Assembly: GCA_025360355.1 (NCBI GenBank)
Contig: JANYCL010000268.1
Coordinates: forward strand, 1 to 7,763
Reading direction: 5' to 3'
Source: Sphingobacteriaceae bacterium
Lineage (GTDB): Bacteria; Bacteroidota; Bacteroidia; B-17B0; Aurantibacillaceae
DNA: 7,763 nt
A model generated the notes under the pieces. The model saw nothing but the letters and a program-made list of their open reading frames with translations, did not search any database and was not told where the DNA came from. The stretch's first letter is position 1, and the number at the start of each line of letters is the position of its first letter. The translations under genes were made by a program, and so were the position numbers. Positions 1 through 6,400 of the stretch are shown here, piece by piece.

Positions 1-1
1 T

Positions 2-274
2 CAAAAATTATTTCCTGCTTTAATTGCAAATCCGACAAAAAGTGCCGAATCGTTAGCAACAGAATTAGATATCATCCAAAACAGTAACAGCAACGAAATT
101 CAAATTCTGGTTGAACAAGCTGTAAATAAATTTCCCGAAAAAATTACCGAATATCGTAATGGTAAAGTCGGTTTATTAGGTTTATTCGTTGGTGAAGTGA
201 TGAAACTCAGCAAAGGCAAAGCCGATCCTAAAGTGGTGAACGAATTAGTGAAGGAACGGTTGGAGAAAAACTAA
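2..274 (+). CDS. gatB: Asp-tRNA(Asn)/Glu-tRNA(Gln) amidotransferase subunit B, C-terminal part (5' end outside window)
   Basis: This is the last 90 codons of an open frame that enters from the left edge and ends at TAA 272-274. The visible protein matches the GatB/YqeY tail domain: a helical stretch starting QKLFPALIANP, then the characteristic glycine-containing segment GKVGLLGLFVGEVMKLSKGK, then a final helix with DPKVVNEL. In the GatCAB complex this tail contacts tRNA, while the catalytic kinase/transamidase part of GatB, which activates the misacylated tRNA for amidation, lies upstream and is not visible. The enzyme acts in the cytoplasm to make Gln-tRNA(Gln) and/or Asn-tRNA(Asn). A free-standing YqeY protein ends in a similar way, so the subunit call rests on family resemblance of the tail only. 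The next gene starts 83 bp downstream on the same strand. Confidence 0.82.
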   Translation, partial: QKLFPALIANPTKSAESLATELDIIQNSNSNEIQILVEQAVNKFPEKITEYRNGKVGLLGLFVGEVMKLSKGKADPKVVNELVKERLEKN

Positions 275-280
275 TAAATT

Positions 281-327
281 CCAATTTTATTCACAATATT
301 TAGCCTTTTTCGTATCCCAATTTTATT
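281..327. repeat. 11-bp direct repeat in the gatB-tlpA gap
   Basis: The string CCAATTTTATT occurs at 281-291 and again at 317-327, start to start 36 bp apart. Both copies lie in the 83-bp gap between gatB and the lipoprotein gene, and the second runs into the proposed -7 promoter box. The gap is very AT-rich, so chance is a serious alternative. No clear terminator hairpin for gatB is visible in this gap. Confidence 0.4.
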
Positions 328-334
328 ATCTTTA
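327..334 (+). promoter_or_regulatory. Candidate Bacteroidota -7 promoter box before the TlpA-family gene
   Basis: TATCTTTA matches five of the six fixed bases of the Bacteroidota -7 consensus TAnnTTTG, with A in place of the final G. It lies about 24 bp before the ATG at 358, which would give a short leader. I see no convincing TTTG/TTG -33 element 17-23 bp upstream, and such boxes arise easily in AT-rich DNA, so this is only a candidate. If real, it would drive the three-gene run tlpA-like, M1 peptidase and lpxH. Confidence 0.35.
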
Positions 335-357
335 AACCTTTATAAAAAGCTATTTTA

Positions 358-1494
358 ATGAAGAATTTATTCAGACTTTCAGTCCTTGCTCTTGTACTCA
401 ATTCATGCGGCGGCGGACATAAAAAAACAAACACAACTTTTGAGTTAAAGGGAACATTAACTGATTCGAAAGGTGAAACTATATATTTGGAAAAATTAGC
501 TTCAGCAAAGCCTATAGTTGTGGATAGTTGTGTTATCGATGACAAAGGAAATTTTTCTTTTGATAATTATGTTCCCGGCATTGGTTTTTACCGTGTAAAA
601 CTAAGTGATCAAAACTTTGGAATGCTGGTAATGGATTCCACCAATAAAATTACAATTACAGGAAGCGCAAAAGATCTTGGGAATACTTACAAGCCGGTAG
701 GCTCGCCCGACACAAAATTATTTTTAGAGTATAACGAAAGTTCAAAAATATTGCAGCGCCAACAGGATTCTTTGAATGAAGCATTCCGTTTTGCAATGAC
801 GACAGTTGGTGTTAAACCGGATTCATTAAAAGTAGATTCCTTAAGTAAAACATTTGAAGCAATTTATTTGAAAGTTGTGGATAGTTATTGCGAACGCATT
901 GCCGAAAAAGCAAAAGCCAATGCAAACATGTTCCCGACTGTTATCGCCATTCAGCCATTAGATCCTGATAAATATCTTGAACTTTTTAAATTGGTGGATG
1001 CAGGTTTAACAGCTAAATATCCTGGTCACCCGGATATAAATATGTTCCATCAAATGATCGCAAAAATGGTAGCTACTAAAGCAGGAGGTGATGCTATAGA
1101 AATTAATTTACCGGATCCTACCGGAAAAAACATTGCGCTTTCATCTTTAAAAGGTAAAGTTGTATTGATAGATTTTTGGGCAAGCTGGTGTGGTCCGTGC
1201 CGTAAAGAAATGCCAAATGTAGTTGCAGCTTATAAAAAATATAAGTCAAAAGGTTTTGAAATTTATGGGGTGTCGATGGATAAAGAATTGCAACCGTGGG
1301 TTGATGCCATTAAAAAAGATGGCATTACCTGGATACAAGTAAGTGACCTGAAGTATTGGGACTGTGTAGCGGCCAAAGCTTATAATGTTCAGTCAATACC
1401 GTATACAGTTTTGCTAGATAAAGAAGGAAAAATAATTGGAAAAGGATTAAGAGGTGATCAATTAGAAGCCAAACTAAAAGAGTTATTGAATTAA
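358..1494 (+). CDS. TlpA-family thiol-disulfide oxidoreductase lipoprotein (DUF4369 plus thioredoxin domain)
   Basis: This is a 378-residue exported thioredoxin-like protein. Residues 1-17 form a lipoprotein signal peptide with lipobox LNSC, so Cys17 is the likely lipidated residue. The GGGHKK that follows has no acidic surface-export motif, which suggests a periplasm-facing lipoprotein. Residues about 27-125 are beta-rich and resemble DUF4369, the domain commonly found before thioredoxin domains in Bacteroidota. A helical linker follows, then a TlpA/AhpC-TSA-like thioredoxin fold from about 250 to 378. The active site is WCGPC, with Cys278 and Cys281, and the expected cis-proline is Pro348 in SIPYT. 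Such proteins reduce or isomerise disulfides in the periplasm, for example in cytochrome c maturation or stress repair; the substrate here cannot be told. ATG 358 is chosen because the signal peptide begins there. No Shine-Dalgarno is visible. The M1 peptidase gene begins 3 bases after the stop. Confidence 0.9.
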   Translation: MKNLFRLSVLALVLNSCGGGHKKTNTTFELKGTLTDSKGETIYLEKLASAKPIVVDSCVIDDKGNFSFDNYVPGIGFYRVKLSDQNFGMLVMDSTNKITITGSAKDLGNTYKPVGSPDTKLFLEYNESSKILQRQQDSLNEAFRFAMTTVGVKPDSLKVDSLSKTFEAIYLKVVDSYCERIAEKAKANANMFPTVIAIQPLDPDKYLELFKLVDAGLTAKYPGHPDINMFHQMIAKMVATKAGGDAIEINLPDPTGKNIALSSLKGKVVLIDFWASWCGPCRKEMPNVVAAYKKYKSKGFEIYGVSMDKELQPWVDAIKKDGITWIQVSDLKYWDCVAAKAYNVQSIPYTVLLDKEGKIIGKGLRGDQLEAKLKELLN

Positions 1495-1497
1495 TTT

Positions 1498-4400
1498 TTG
1501 AAAAAATTTCTAAATATAGAATTAAAGGATCGCTGCAAATTTCTTGTAGCGATTTTTTTTATAGGCTGTAAGCTTGGAGCGCAAGACCAATACTTTCAAC
1601 AGGAAGTAAATTATAAAATACGCGTTTCGCTAAATGATAAAAAACATGAGCTCTCGGCTTTTGAAGAGATCAAGTACATTAATAATTCAGTAACGTCTTT
1701 ATCTTACATTTATTTTCACCTCTGGCCAAACGGTTATAAGAATCATAAAACTGCTTTAGCAAAACAATTACTCGAAGAAGGAAATACTTCATTTTATTTT
1801 TCGAAAAGCGAAGAGCGTGGCTTTATGGATAGCCTGGATTTTAAAGTAAATGGTCAGAGTGTAAAAGTTGAATATGATCCGGAGAATATTGATATCTGTA
1901 AACTAATTTTGAATGAACCAATGCGATCTCATGATACGATCATGATCTCAACACCATTTCATGTTAAGTTACCCGATGCGAAATTTTCGCGATTAGGTCA
2001 TACAGATCAGGCGTATTACATCACGCAATGGTATCCTAAACCTGCAGTGTTTGATAATACGGGATGGCATCCGATGCCATATTTGAATCAGGGCGAGTTT
2101 TATAGTGAGTTTGGTTCGTTTGATGTAAGTGTTACCGTTCCGCAAAATTATTTGTTAGCAGCCACAGGTGATAGAATTGATGCACCCGAGGAAGAAGAAT
2201 GGTTAAATACAAAAGTTTTGGAGACGGAAATTTTAATTAAAGCAAACAAATTAACGGATCATAAAAGTACATTTCCTGAATCTGCACCAACAACTAAAAC
2301 AATTCGCTTCATGCAATCGAACGTTCACGATTTTGCATGGTTTGCCGATAAACGTTTTCATGTGTTGCGTGATAAAATTAAATTACCAAGCAGCGGTAGA
2401 TTTGTTGATACCTGGGCTTTCTTTACCGACAATGAAGCTTCATTATGGAAAAAATCTCTCGAATATATTGATGATGCGACTTTGTTCTACTCTTATTTTG
2501 TTGGAGATTATCCTTACAATCATGTTACGGCCATCGACGGTGTAATTGCAGCCGGTGGTGGAATGGAATATCCAAACATTACCGTAATTGGTTCAAGTGG
2601 CAACGATTTTACTTTAGAAACTACCATTATGCACGAAGTAGGGCACAATTGGTTCTACGGAATTATGGGAAGTAACGAGCGTGATTATCCTTTCATGGAT
2701 GAGGGTCTGAATTCATTTTACGAAATGCGTTATATCCAGGCCAAGTATCCCACAAAAAAATTAACTTCATTAATTGGTCGTGATAGTACTTTCAAATTTT
2801 TCGGCTTAAATAAATTTCCGCATAAGGAGCAATACATGCTGGCGTATTTATTGGCTGCCCGCAAAAACAATGATCAACCAATTAATACGGAAGCGTCCAA
2901 ATTTTCAAAGTTTAATTATGGTGCCATTGTGTATAGTAAAACTGCTGTGGTTTTTGATTATTTAATGAGCGCGGTTGGTAACGAAAAATTTGATGATGGC
3001 ATGCGTTTCTATTTTGATAATTGGAAATTTAAACACCCATCATTCCCTGATCTGCAAAAAACATTGGAGTACCATTGTGCCATTGATATGAATTGGTTCG
3101 CAGAAGGCATGATAAAATCGAAAGGAAAACTCGATTACAAGATCTGTAAAGAAAAAAAAATGGAGAATGGTGCACATATGGTTTTGGTTAAAGGCAAGGG
3201 GAGTGTAATGGGGCCCGTTAGCATGTCGGGCTACAAAAAAGGAAAATTAATTGGACAGGTTTGGTATAGTGGCTTCAAAGGCAAACGTGTTTTTGAATTT
3301 CCGCCAAGCGAAATTGATAAATTTGAGATCGACGGACAAAACACAATGCCCGAAGTAAATCGTCAGAATAATACTTTACGTACAAAAGGTTTATTTAAAA
3401 AAACAGAGCCATTACAATTAAATTTCATTGCTAAAATTGATAATCCTCACAAAACGCAATTAAATTTTTTACCGATACTTGGTTACAACGTTTATAATAA
3501 ATTCATGTTAGGCATGGCTTTTTATAATTATAGTTTGCTGCAGAAAAAATTTGAATTCACATTGGCACCCATGTATGCATTCGGCAGTAATACACCGGTT
3601 GGTTTTGCTGATCTCCAATTTAATTTAACGCCGAATCAGGCATTTCAAAAAATAAGTATTGGTACCAAATTCAAAAGCTTTGCATATGATTTTTCCGAAC
3701 GTAACAAACTTTTTCCGAATTCAGCCATTACCGACCCGAGTTTTTTTGCTTTCAATTATTATAAAGTAGAACCTTTTTTGAAATTCGAATTGAAGAAGAA
3801 AGATCCCCGCAGCAGGATAACACAAAATATAACTGTACGAAGTGTGTTGACCTACGTTGAAAAAGATGAGACATATAATACTGTTTTCACCGAAATTCAA
3901 CAGTCGCCATACAAAACCATAGCAATGAATTACGTAAACGAATTAGCCTATAATTTTGAAAATGAAAGGGCGATAAACCCTTTTGGATTTAATTTAAAGC
4001 TTCAGCAGAACAATGATTTTTCGAAAATAAATTTAACAGCAAATTATTCAATAACATTTAAAGAAAAAAGATCTATCGATTTCAGATTATTTGCCGGAAG
4101 TTTTATTTCGGGAAAGAACAGAGGTTTGTACCGATATAGAGCAAGCGGCTATACAGGTTACCAGGATTATATGTATGACTACAATATGCTTGGCCGCAGC
4201 GAGTATCAAGGATTACCTTTTTCGCAATTTGCAGAGGAAGATGGAGCAATGAAAGTTTGGACGCCACTCGGACAATCAGATACATGGCTTGTGGCTTTGA
4301 ATATTAAGTCGCCGAAATTCTTTAAGATTCCCGTTAAATTATTTGCTGATGTTGTTACTTGTGATGCAACAGCCTTACTGCAAGAAAAAATATTATATAC

Positions 4401-4584
4401 CGCAGGTTTTGAAATTTGTGTATGGAAAGATATCTTTGAAGTGTATATCCCTTTAATTTACAATAAGGAAATTAAAAACACATTAATATTGAATGGCAAA
4501 ACAACATTTTTTGAAACCATTCGTTTTACATTCAACTTAAATAAAATAAGTGTACGTGAGTTATTAAACAAGAACATTTTTTAA
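1498..4584 (+). CDS. M1-family zinc metallopeptidase with barrel-like C-terminal region, TTG start
   Basis: This 1028-residue protein is an exported aminopeptidase-type enzyme. The probable signal peptide is residues 1-29 (hydrophobic core FLVAIFFIG), with likely cleavage near LGA/QDQ. The N-terminal M1 beta domain is followed by the catalytic domain, which carries the substrate-binding GGMEYP segment at about 354-359 (a GxMEN variant), zinc motif HEVGH at 379-383, third ligand Glu402 in DEG at the correct 18-residue spacing, and Tyr479 in YSK as the likely transition-state tyrosine. A beta domain follows at about 545-620. From about 640 to the end come alternating-pattern beta strands and aromatic residues, resembling an outer-membrane barrel, although this is inference from sequence texture. 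Classical M1 enzymes are shorter and lack this part. TTG 1498 is the only credible start: no ATG, GTG or TTG follows it in frame before the signal peptide ends, and the first in-frame ATG is codon 110. The frame is the same as the upstream gene, separated by TAA TTT. Confidence 0.88.
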   Translation: MKKFLNIELKDRCKFLVAIFFIGCKLGAQDQYFQQEVNYKIRVSLNDKKHELSAFEEIKYINNSVTSLSYIYFHLWPNGYKNHKTALAKQLLEEGNTSFYFSKSEERGFMDSLDFKVNGQSVKVEYDPENIDICKLILNEPMRSHDTIMISTPFHVKLPDAKFSRLGHTDQAYYITQWYPKPAVFDNTGWHPMPYLNQGEFYSEFGSFDVSVTVPQNYLLAATGDRIDAPEEEEWLNTKVLETEILIKANKLTDHKSTFPESAPTTKTIRFMQSNVHDFAWFADKRFHVLRDKIKLPSSGRFVDTWAFFTDNEASLWKKSLEYIDDATLFYSYFVGDYPYNHVTAIDGVIAAGGGMEYPNITVIGSSGNDFTLETTIMHEVGHNWFYGIMGSNERDYPFMDEGLNSFYEMRYIQAKYPTKKLTSLIGRDSTFKFFGLNKFPHKEQYMLAYLLAARKNNDQPINTEASKFSKFNYGAIVYSKTAVVFDYLMSAVGNEKFDDGMRFYFDNWKFKHPSFPDLQKTLEYHCAIDMNWFAEGMIKSKGKLDYKICKEKKMENGAHMVLVKGKGSVMGPVSMSGYKKGKLIGQVWYSGFKGKRVFEFPPSEIDKFEIDGQNTMPEVNRQNNTLRTKGLFKKTEPLQLNFIAKIDNPHKTQLNFLPILGYNVYNKFMLGMAFYNYSLLQKKFEFTLAPMYAFGSNTPVGFADLQFNLTPNQAFQKISIGTKFKSFAYDFSERNKLFPNSAITDPSFFAFNYYKVEPFLKFELKKKDPRSRITQNITVRSVLTYVEKDETYNTVFTEIQQSPYKTIAMNYVNELAYNFENERAINPFGFNLKLQQNNDFSKINLTANYSITFKEKRSIDFRLFAGSFISGKNRGLYRYRASGYTGYQDYMYDYNMLGRSEYQGLPFSQFAEEDGAMKVWTPLGQSDTWLVALNIKSPKFFKIPVKLFADVVTCDATALLQEKILYTAGFEICVWKDIFEVYIPLIYNKEIKNTLILNGKTTFFETIRFTFNLNKISVRELLNKNIF
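1524..1560 (+). terminator. Intrinsic terminator-like hairpin inside the 5' end of the M1 peptidase gene
   Basis: The arms ATCGCTGCAA (1529-1538) and TTGTAGCGAT (1544-1553) pair over 10 bp with a single G-U wobble, around the 5-nt loop ATTTC. Eight T residues (1553-1560) follow directly, and an AAAGG tract on the left side (1524-1528) can extend pairing into the T run. This is the textbook form of a Rho-independent terminator. It starts about 30 bp after the stop of the lipoprotein gene, a normal place for that gene's terminator, but it lies within codons 9-21 of the peptidase and encodes the core of its signal peptide. It may end or attenuate transcription unless ribosomes translating from the TTG prevent folding. 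Confidence 0.65.
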
Positions 4585-5336
4585 TGCAACCCGGTAAAAA
4601 AATATATTTCGCATCCGATTTTCATCTTGGCGCTCCCAAAGATGACAAAAGCGCAGAGCGTGAACGTTTAGTTTGCAAATGGCTCGATGAAATTAAACCG
4701 GATACGGAAGAATTATATTTATTGGGCGATATGTTCGATTTCTGGTACGAACATAAATACACTGTTCCAAAAGGTTTTGTGCGTTTGCTAGGTAAAATAG
4801 CTGAGTTTACTGACAGCGGTATTAAAGTTTATTTTTTTAGCGGCAACCACGATGCATGGATGCAGGATTATTTTGTGAAAGAATTAAATGTGGAAGTTCA
4901 TCATGAACCAATTACTAAAACGTACAACAACAAAAATTTTTACATCGGTCACGGAGATGGTTTAGGTCCGGGCGACCATTGGTATAAATTTTTAAAATCA
5001 ATTTTCAGAAATAAAATCTCGCATTGGTTGTATTCGCGACTTCATCCAAATTTATCATTCTCGATAGCACGTGCTTCCAGTTTAAAGAGCAGGGCAGTAA
5101 CAGGTAATTCTGATGAAATATTTGAAGGTGCAGAAAAGGAATGGCTGTATCTTTATTGCAAAGATTATCTAACAAAAAATAAAATGGATTACTTTGTGTT
5201 TGGTCACCGCCATTTACCATTGGAATTGGATATTGAAAAAAAAGCGACCTACGTTAATTTGGGAGATTGGCTCAAATACAACAGTTATGCCGTTTTCGAC
5301 GGGAATAAGTTCGAGTTAAAGTATTACAAGGGTTAA
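4584..5336 (+). CDS. lpxH: UDP-2,3-diacylglucosamine diphosphatase (LpxH-like metallophosphoesterase)
   Basis: This 250-residue calcineurin-like phosphoesterase fits LpxH in length and motif order. LpxH cleaves UDP-2,3-diacylglucosamine to lipid X and UMP on the inner face of the cytoplasmic membrane, the fourth step of lipid A synthesis, usually with manganese. The metal and catalytic motifs are all visible: DFH at 12-14, GDMFDFW at 48-54, GNHD at 87-90, GHGD at 122-125 and GHRH at 207-210. The middle section (about 130-180), with WLYSRLHP and an RASSLKSR helix, resembles the LpxH cap that binds acyl chains. There is no signal peptide. The ATG overlaps the stop of the M1 peptidase by one base (TAATG), which suggests translational coupling and one operon. 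Other members of the phosphoesterase superfamily share the metal motifs, so the lipid substrate is inferred from overall resemblance rather than proven. Confidence 0.82.
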   Translation: MQPGKKIYFASDFHLGAPKDDKSAERERLVCKWLDEIKPDTEELYLLGDMFDFWYEHKYTVPKGFVRLLGKIAEFTDSGIKVYFFSGNHDAWMQDYFVKELNVEVHHEPITKTYNNKNFYIGHGDGLGPGDHWYKFLKSIFRNKISHWLYSRLHPNLSFSIARASSLKSRAVTGNSDEIFEGAEKEWLYLYCKDYLTKNKMDYFVFGHRHLPLELDIEKKATYVNLGDWLKYNSYAVFDGNKFELKYYKG

Positions 5337-5357
5337 ATTTCACGTTAATTAATTCCT

Positions 5358-5365
5358 TAACTTTA
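5358..5365 (+). promoter_or_regulatory. Candidate -7 promoter box before the DUF2279 gene
   Basis: TAACTTTA agrees with the Bacteroidota -7 consensus TAnnTTTG except for the last base. It sits 20 bp before the ATG at 5386. There is no good -33 TTTG at the usual spacing. The box overlaps the left arm of the dyad at 5362-5386, so the dyad could be an operator on this promoter; if transcription starts further upstream it could instead be an RNA hairpin. Confidence 0.35.
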
Positions 5366-5386
5366 GAATGTCCAAAGCATTCTAAA
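5362..5386 (+). promoter_or_regulatory. Perfect 9-bp inverted repeat reaching the DUF2279 start codon
   Basis: TTTAGAATG (5362-5370) and CATTCTAAA (5378-5386) are exact reverse complements separated by the 7-nt loop TCCAAAG. The right arm ends on the A of the ATG start. No T run follows, so it does not look like a terminator. The left arm contains another ATG at 5368 that opens a five-codon frame (MSKAF, 5368-5385) whose stop abuts the real start and lies in the same frame. As RNA the hairpin could mask the start; as DNA it could be a protein-binding site. Confidence 0.5.
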
Positions 5387-6312
5387 TGTCCTTTTCAAAC
5401 AAATGCATAAAATATTTTTTGATCTTTATTTTAGTTTCTGAAATAAGTTTTGGAAATTGTTTTTCCTCAAAAGATTCGTTGCAGCAAACCAAATGCAAAA
5501 AAATATTTTTATTGAGTTCTTGTGGCGGATTAACAGCGGGTTCTCTTGTTTATCTTAACAGGGTTTGGTATTCGCAATATAACAGTGGCAAATTTCATTA
5601 TTTTGATGACTCACAAGAATGGCTGCAGATGGATAAAGCAGGGCATTTCCTTAGTACCTTTCAAATTTCTAATTTAACGATGAAAGCTTTTAATTGGGCC
5701 GGATTCAATACCAAACAAAAATTATGGATCGGCGGCACATTGGGTTACGGTTATATGACTGCGATCGAGATAATGGATGGTTATAGTACCGGTTGGGGAT
5801 TTTCGTGGGCTGATATGGCCGCTAATACTCTCGGTACAGCTTTAGCAATTTCACAAGAAGCAGCATGGAAAGAACAACGTTTTAATTTGAAAATATCTTT
5901 TCATCAAACTTCATTAGCACAATACAATCCGAATTTATTAGGAAAAGACCTGAGCGAACAAATTTTAAAAGATTATAACGGACAAACATATTGGCTAAGC
6001 GTGAGTCCGTTCACATTCATAAAGTCCGATAAAAAATTACCAAAATGGTTGGCGTTATCGTTTGGATATGGAGCAGACGGAATGATAGGTGCTAATTATA
6101 ATAACATTGCTGTAATTGATAATGAAGGAAATGTAAAACAATTCGATAGGGTAAGACAATATTATTTATCTATTGATGTGGACCTTTCAAAAATAAAAAC
6201 GAAGTCTAAATTTTTAAACGCTGTGTTGAACGGTTTAAATATTATTAAAATTCCTGCGCCAACTTTAGAAATGAGCAATGGAAAAGCAAAATTTCATTAC
6301 CTTTATTTTTGA
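5386..6312 (+). CDS. DUF2279-family predicted exported envelope protein (YfiM-like core)
   Basis: This 308-residue protein begins with a probable signal peptide (about residues 1-24, hydrophobic core YFLIFILVSEISFG). A second hydrophobic segment lies at about 40-57. The conserved core spans about 58-160 and matches DUF2279: MDKAGHF with Asp83, Lys84 and His87, then EIMDGY with Glu128 and Asp131, then WADMAANTLG with Asp143 and Asn147. These polar residues sit in helical, small-residue-rich segments as in VanZ/YfiM-like proteins. The C-terminal part (about 195-308) is rich in beta strands and aromatics (YWLSVSPF, YYLSIDVDLS) and could be envelope associated. No biochemical function is established for the family as far as I know. 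The start at ATG 5386 is favoured by the signal peptide and by the in-frame stop immediately before it. The gene lies 49 bp after lpxH on the same strand, so readthrough from that operon is possible. Confidence 0.75.
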   Translation: MSFSNKCIKYFLIFILVSEISFGNCFSSKDSLQQTKCKKIFLLSSCGGLTAGSLVYLNRVWYSQYNSGKFHYFDDSQEWLQMDKAGHFLSTFQISNLTMKAFNWAGFNTKQKLWIGGTLGYGYMTAIEIMDGYSTGWGFSWADMAANTLGTALAISQEAAWKEQRFNLKISFHQTSLAQYNPNLLGKDLSEQILKDYNGQTYWLSVSPFTFIKSDKKLPKWLALSFGYGADGMIGANYNNIAVIDNEGNVKQFDRVRQYYLSIDVDLSKIKTKSKFLNAVLNGLNIIKIPAPTLEMSNGKAKFHYLYF

Positions 6313-6335
6313 AAATGTTTTGGGTTTGTGGTTCC

Positions 6336-6351
6336 GTGTTAAGCTTTACAC
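6336..6351. promoter_or_regulatory. 16-bp near-palindrome, possible operator
   Basis: GTGTTAAG/CTTTACAC is a dyad with seven of eight positions symmetrical around AAGCTT; only the T-T pair at 6340/6347 breaks it. It lies in the 88-bp gap between the DUF2279 gene and the MBL gene, about 50 bp before the MBL start. A further pairing is possible between GGTTTGTG (6323-6330) and CACTAAACC (6349-6357) with one bulged base. No T run follows, so a terminator is unlikely. A regulator site is possible but unproven. Confidence 0.3.
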
Positions 6352-6395
6352 TAAACCTTAAACATCAAACAATTAAACCTTAAACAATAAAACAT
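6352..6395. repeat. Two tandem 22-bp units with phased AAAC motifs upstream of the MBL gene
   Basis: The 13-mer TAAACCTTAAACA occurs at 6352-6364 and 6374-6386; the full 22-bp units match at 18 of 22 positions. Within them AAAC begins at 6353, 6360, 6367, 6375, 6382 and 6390, a period of 7-8 bp. The array ends 5 bp before the ATG at 6401, so it forms most of the leader of the MBL gene and takes the place of a ribosome-binding site. It is too short and lacks spacers, so it is not a CRISPR array. Confidence 0.6.
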
Positions 6396-6400
6396 CTTTT

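Noticed and set aside
300..545. Minus-strand open frame of 81 codons
   Set aside because: It lies opposite the gatB-tlpA gap and the lipoprotein signal peptide, has no recognisable domain, and the + strand gene is well supported.
1558..1572. Lipobox (FIGC) in the M1 peptidase signal peptide
   Set aside because: Phe at -3 is a poor lipobox residue, and LGA/QDQ just downstream is a reasonable signal peptidase I site. A lipoprotein is not excluded.
2333..2545. Plus-strand 70-codon frame inside the M1 gene
   Set aside because: It is an out-of-frame shadow of the catalytic domain, and the M1 zinc motifs just downstream lie in the main frame.
4103..4285. Minus-strand 60-codon frame opposite the M1 C-terminus
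   Set aside because: No domain, no start signal, fully covered by the M1 gene.
5005..5220. Minus-strand 71-codon frame opposite lpxH
   Set aside because: It is covered by the LpxH cap and GHRH region, which are clearly coding on the + strand.
6325..6348. Bacteroidota promoter (TTTG at 6325-6328 with TAAGCTTTA) before the MBL gene
   Set aside because: The spacing of about 10 bp is too short and the -7 box has an extra base; no acceptable pair was found.
6336..6351. Intrinsic terminator after the DUF2279 gene
   Set aside because: The dyad is followed by an A/C-rich tract, not a T run.
6352..6395. CRISPR-like repeat array
   Set aside because: Only two short adjoining AT-rich units without spacers, and no cas genes.
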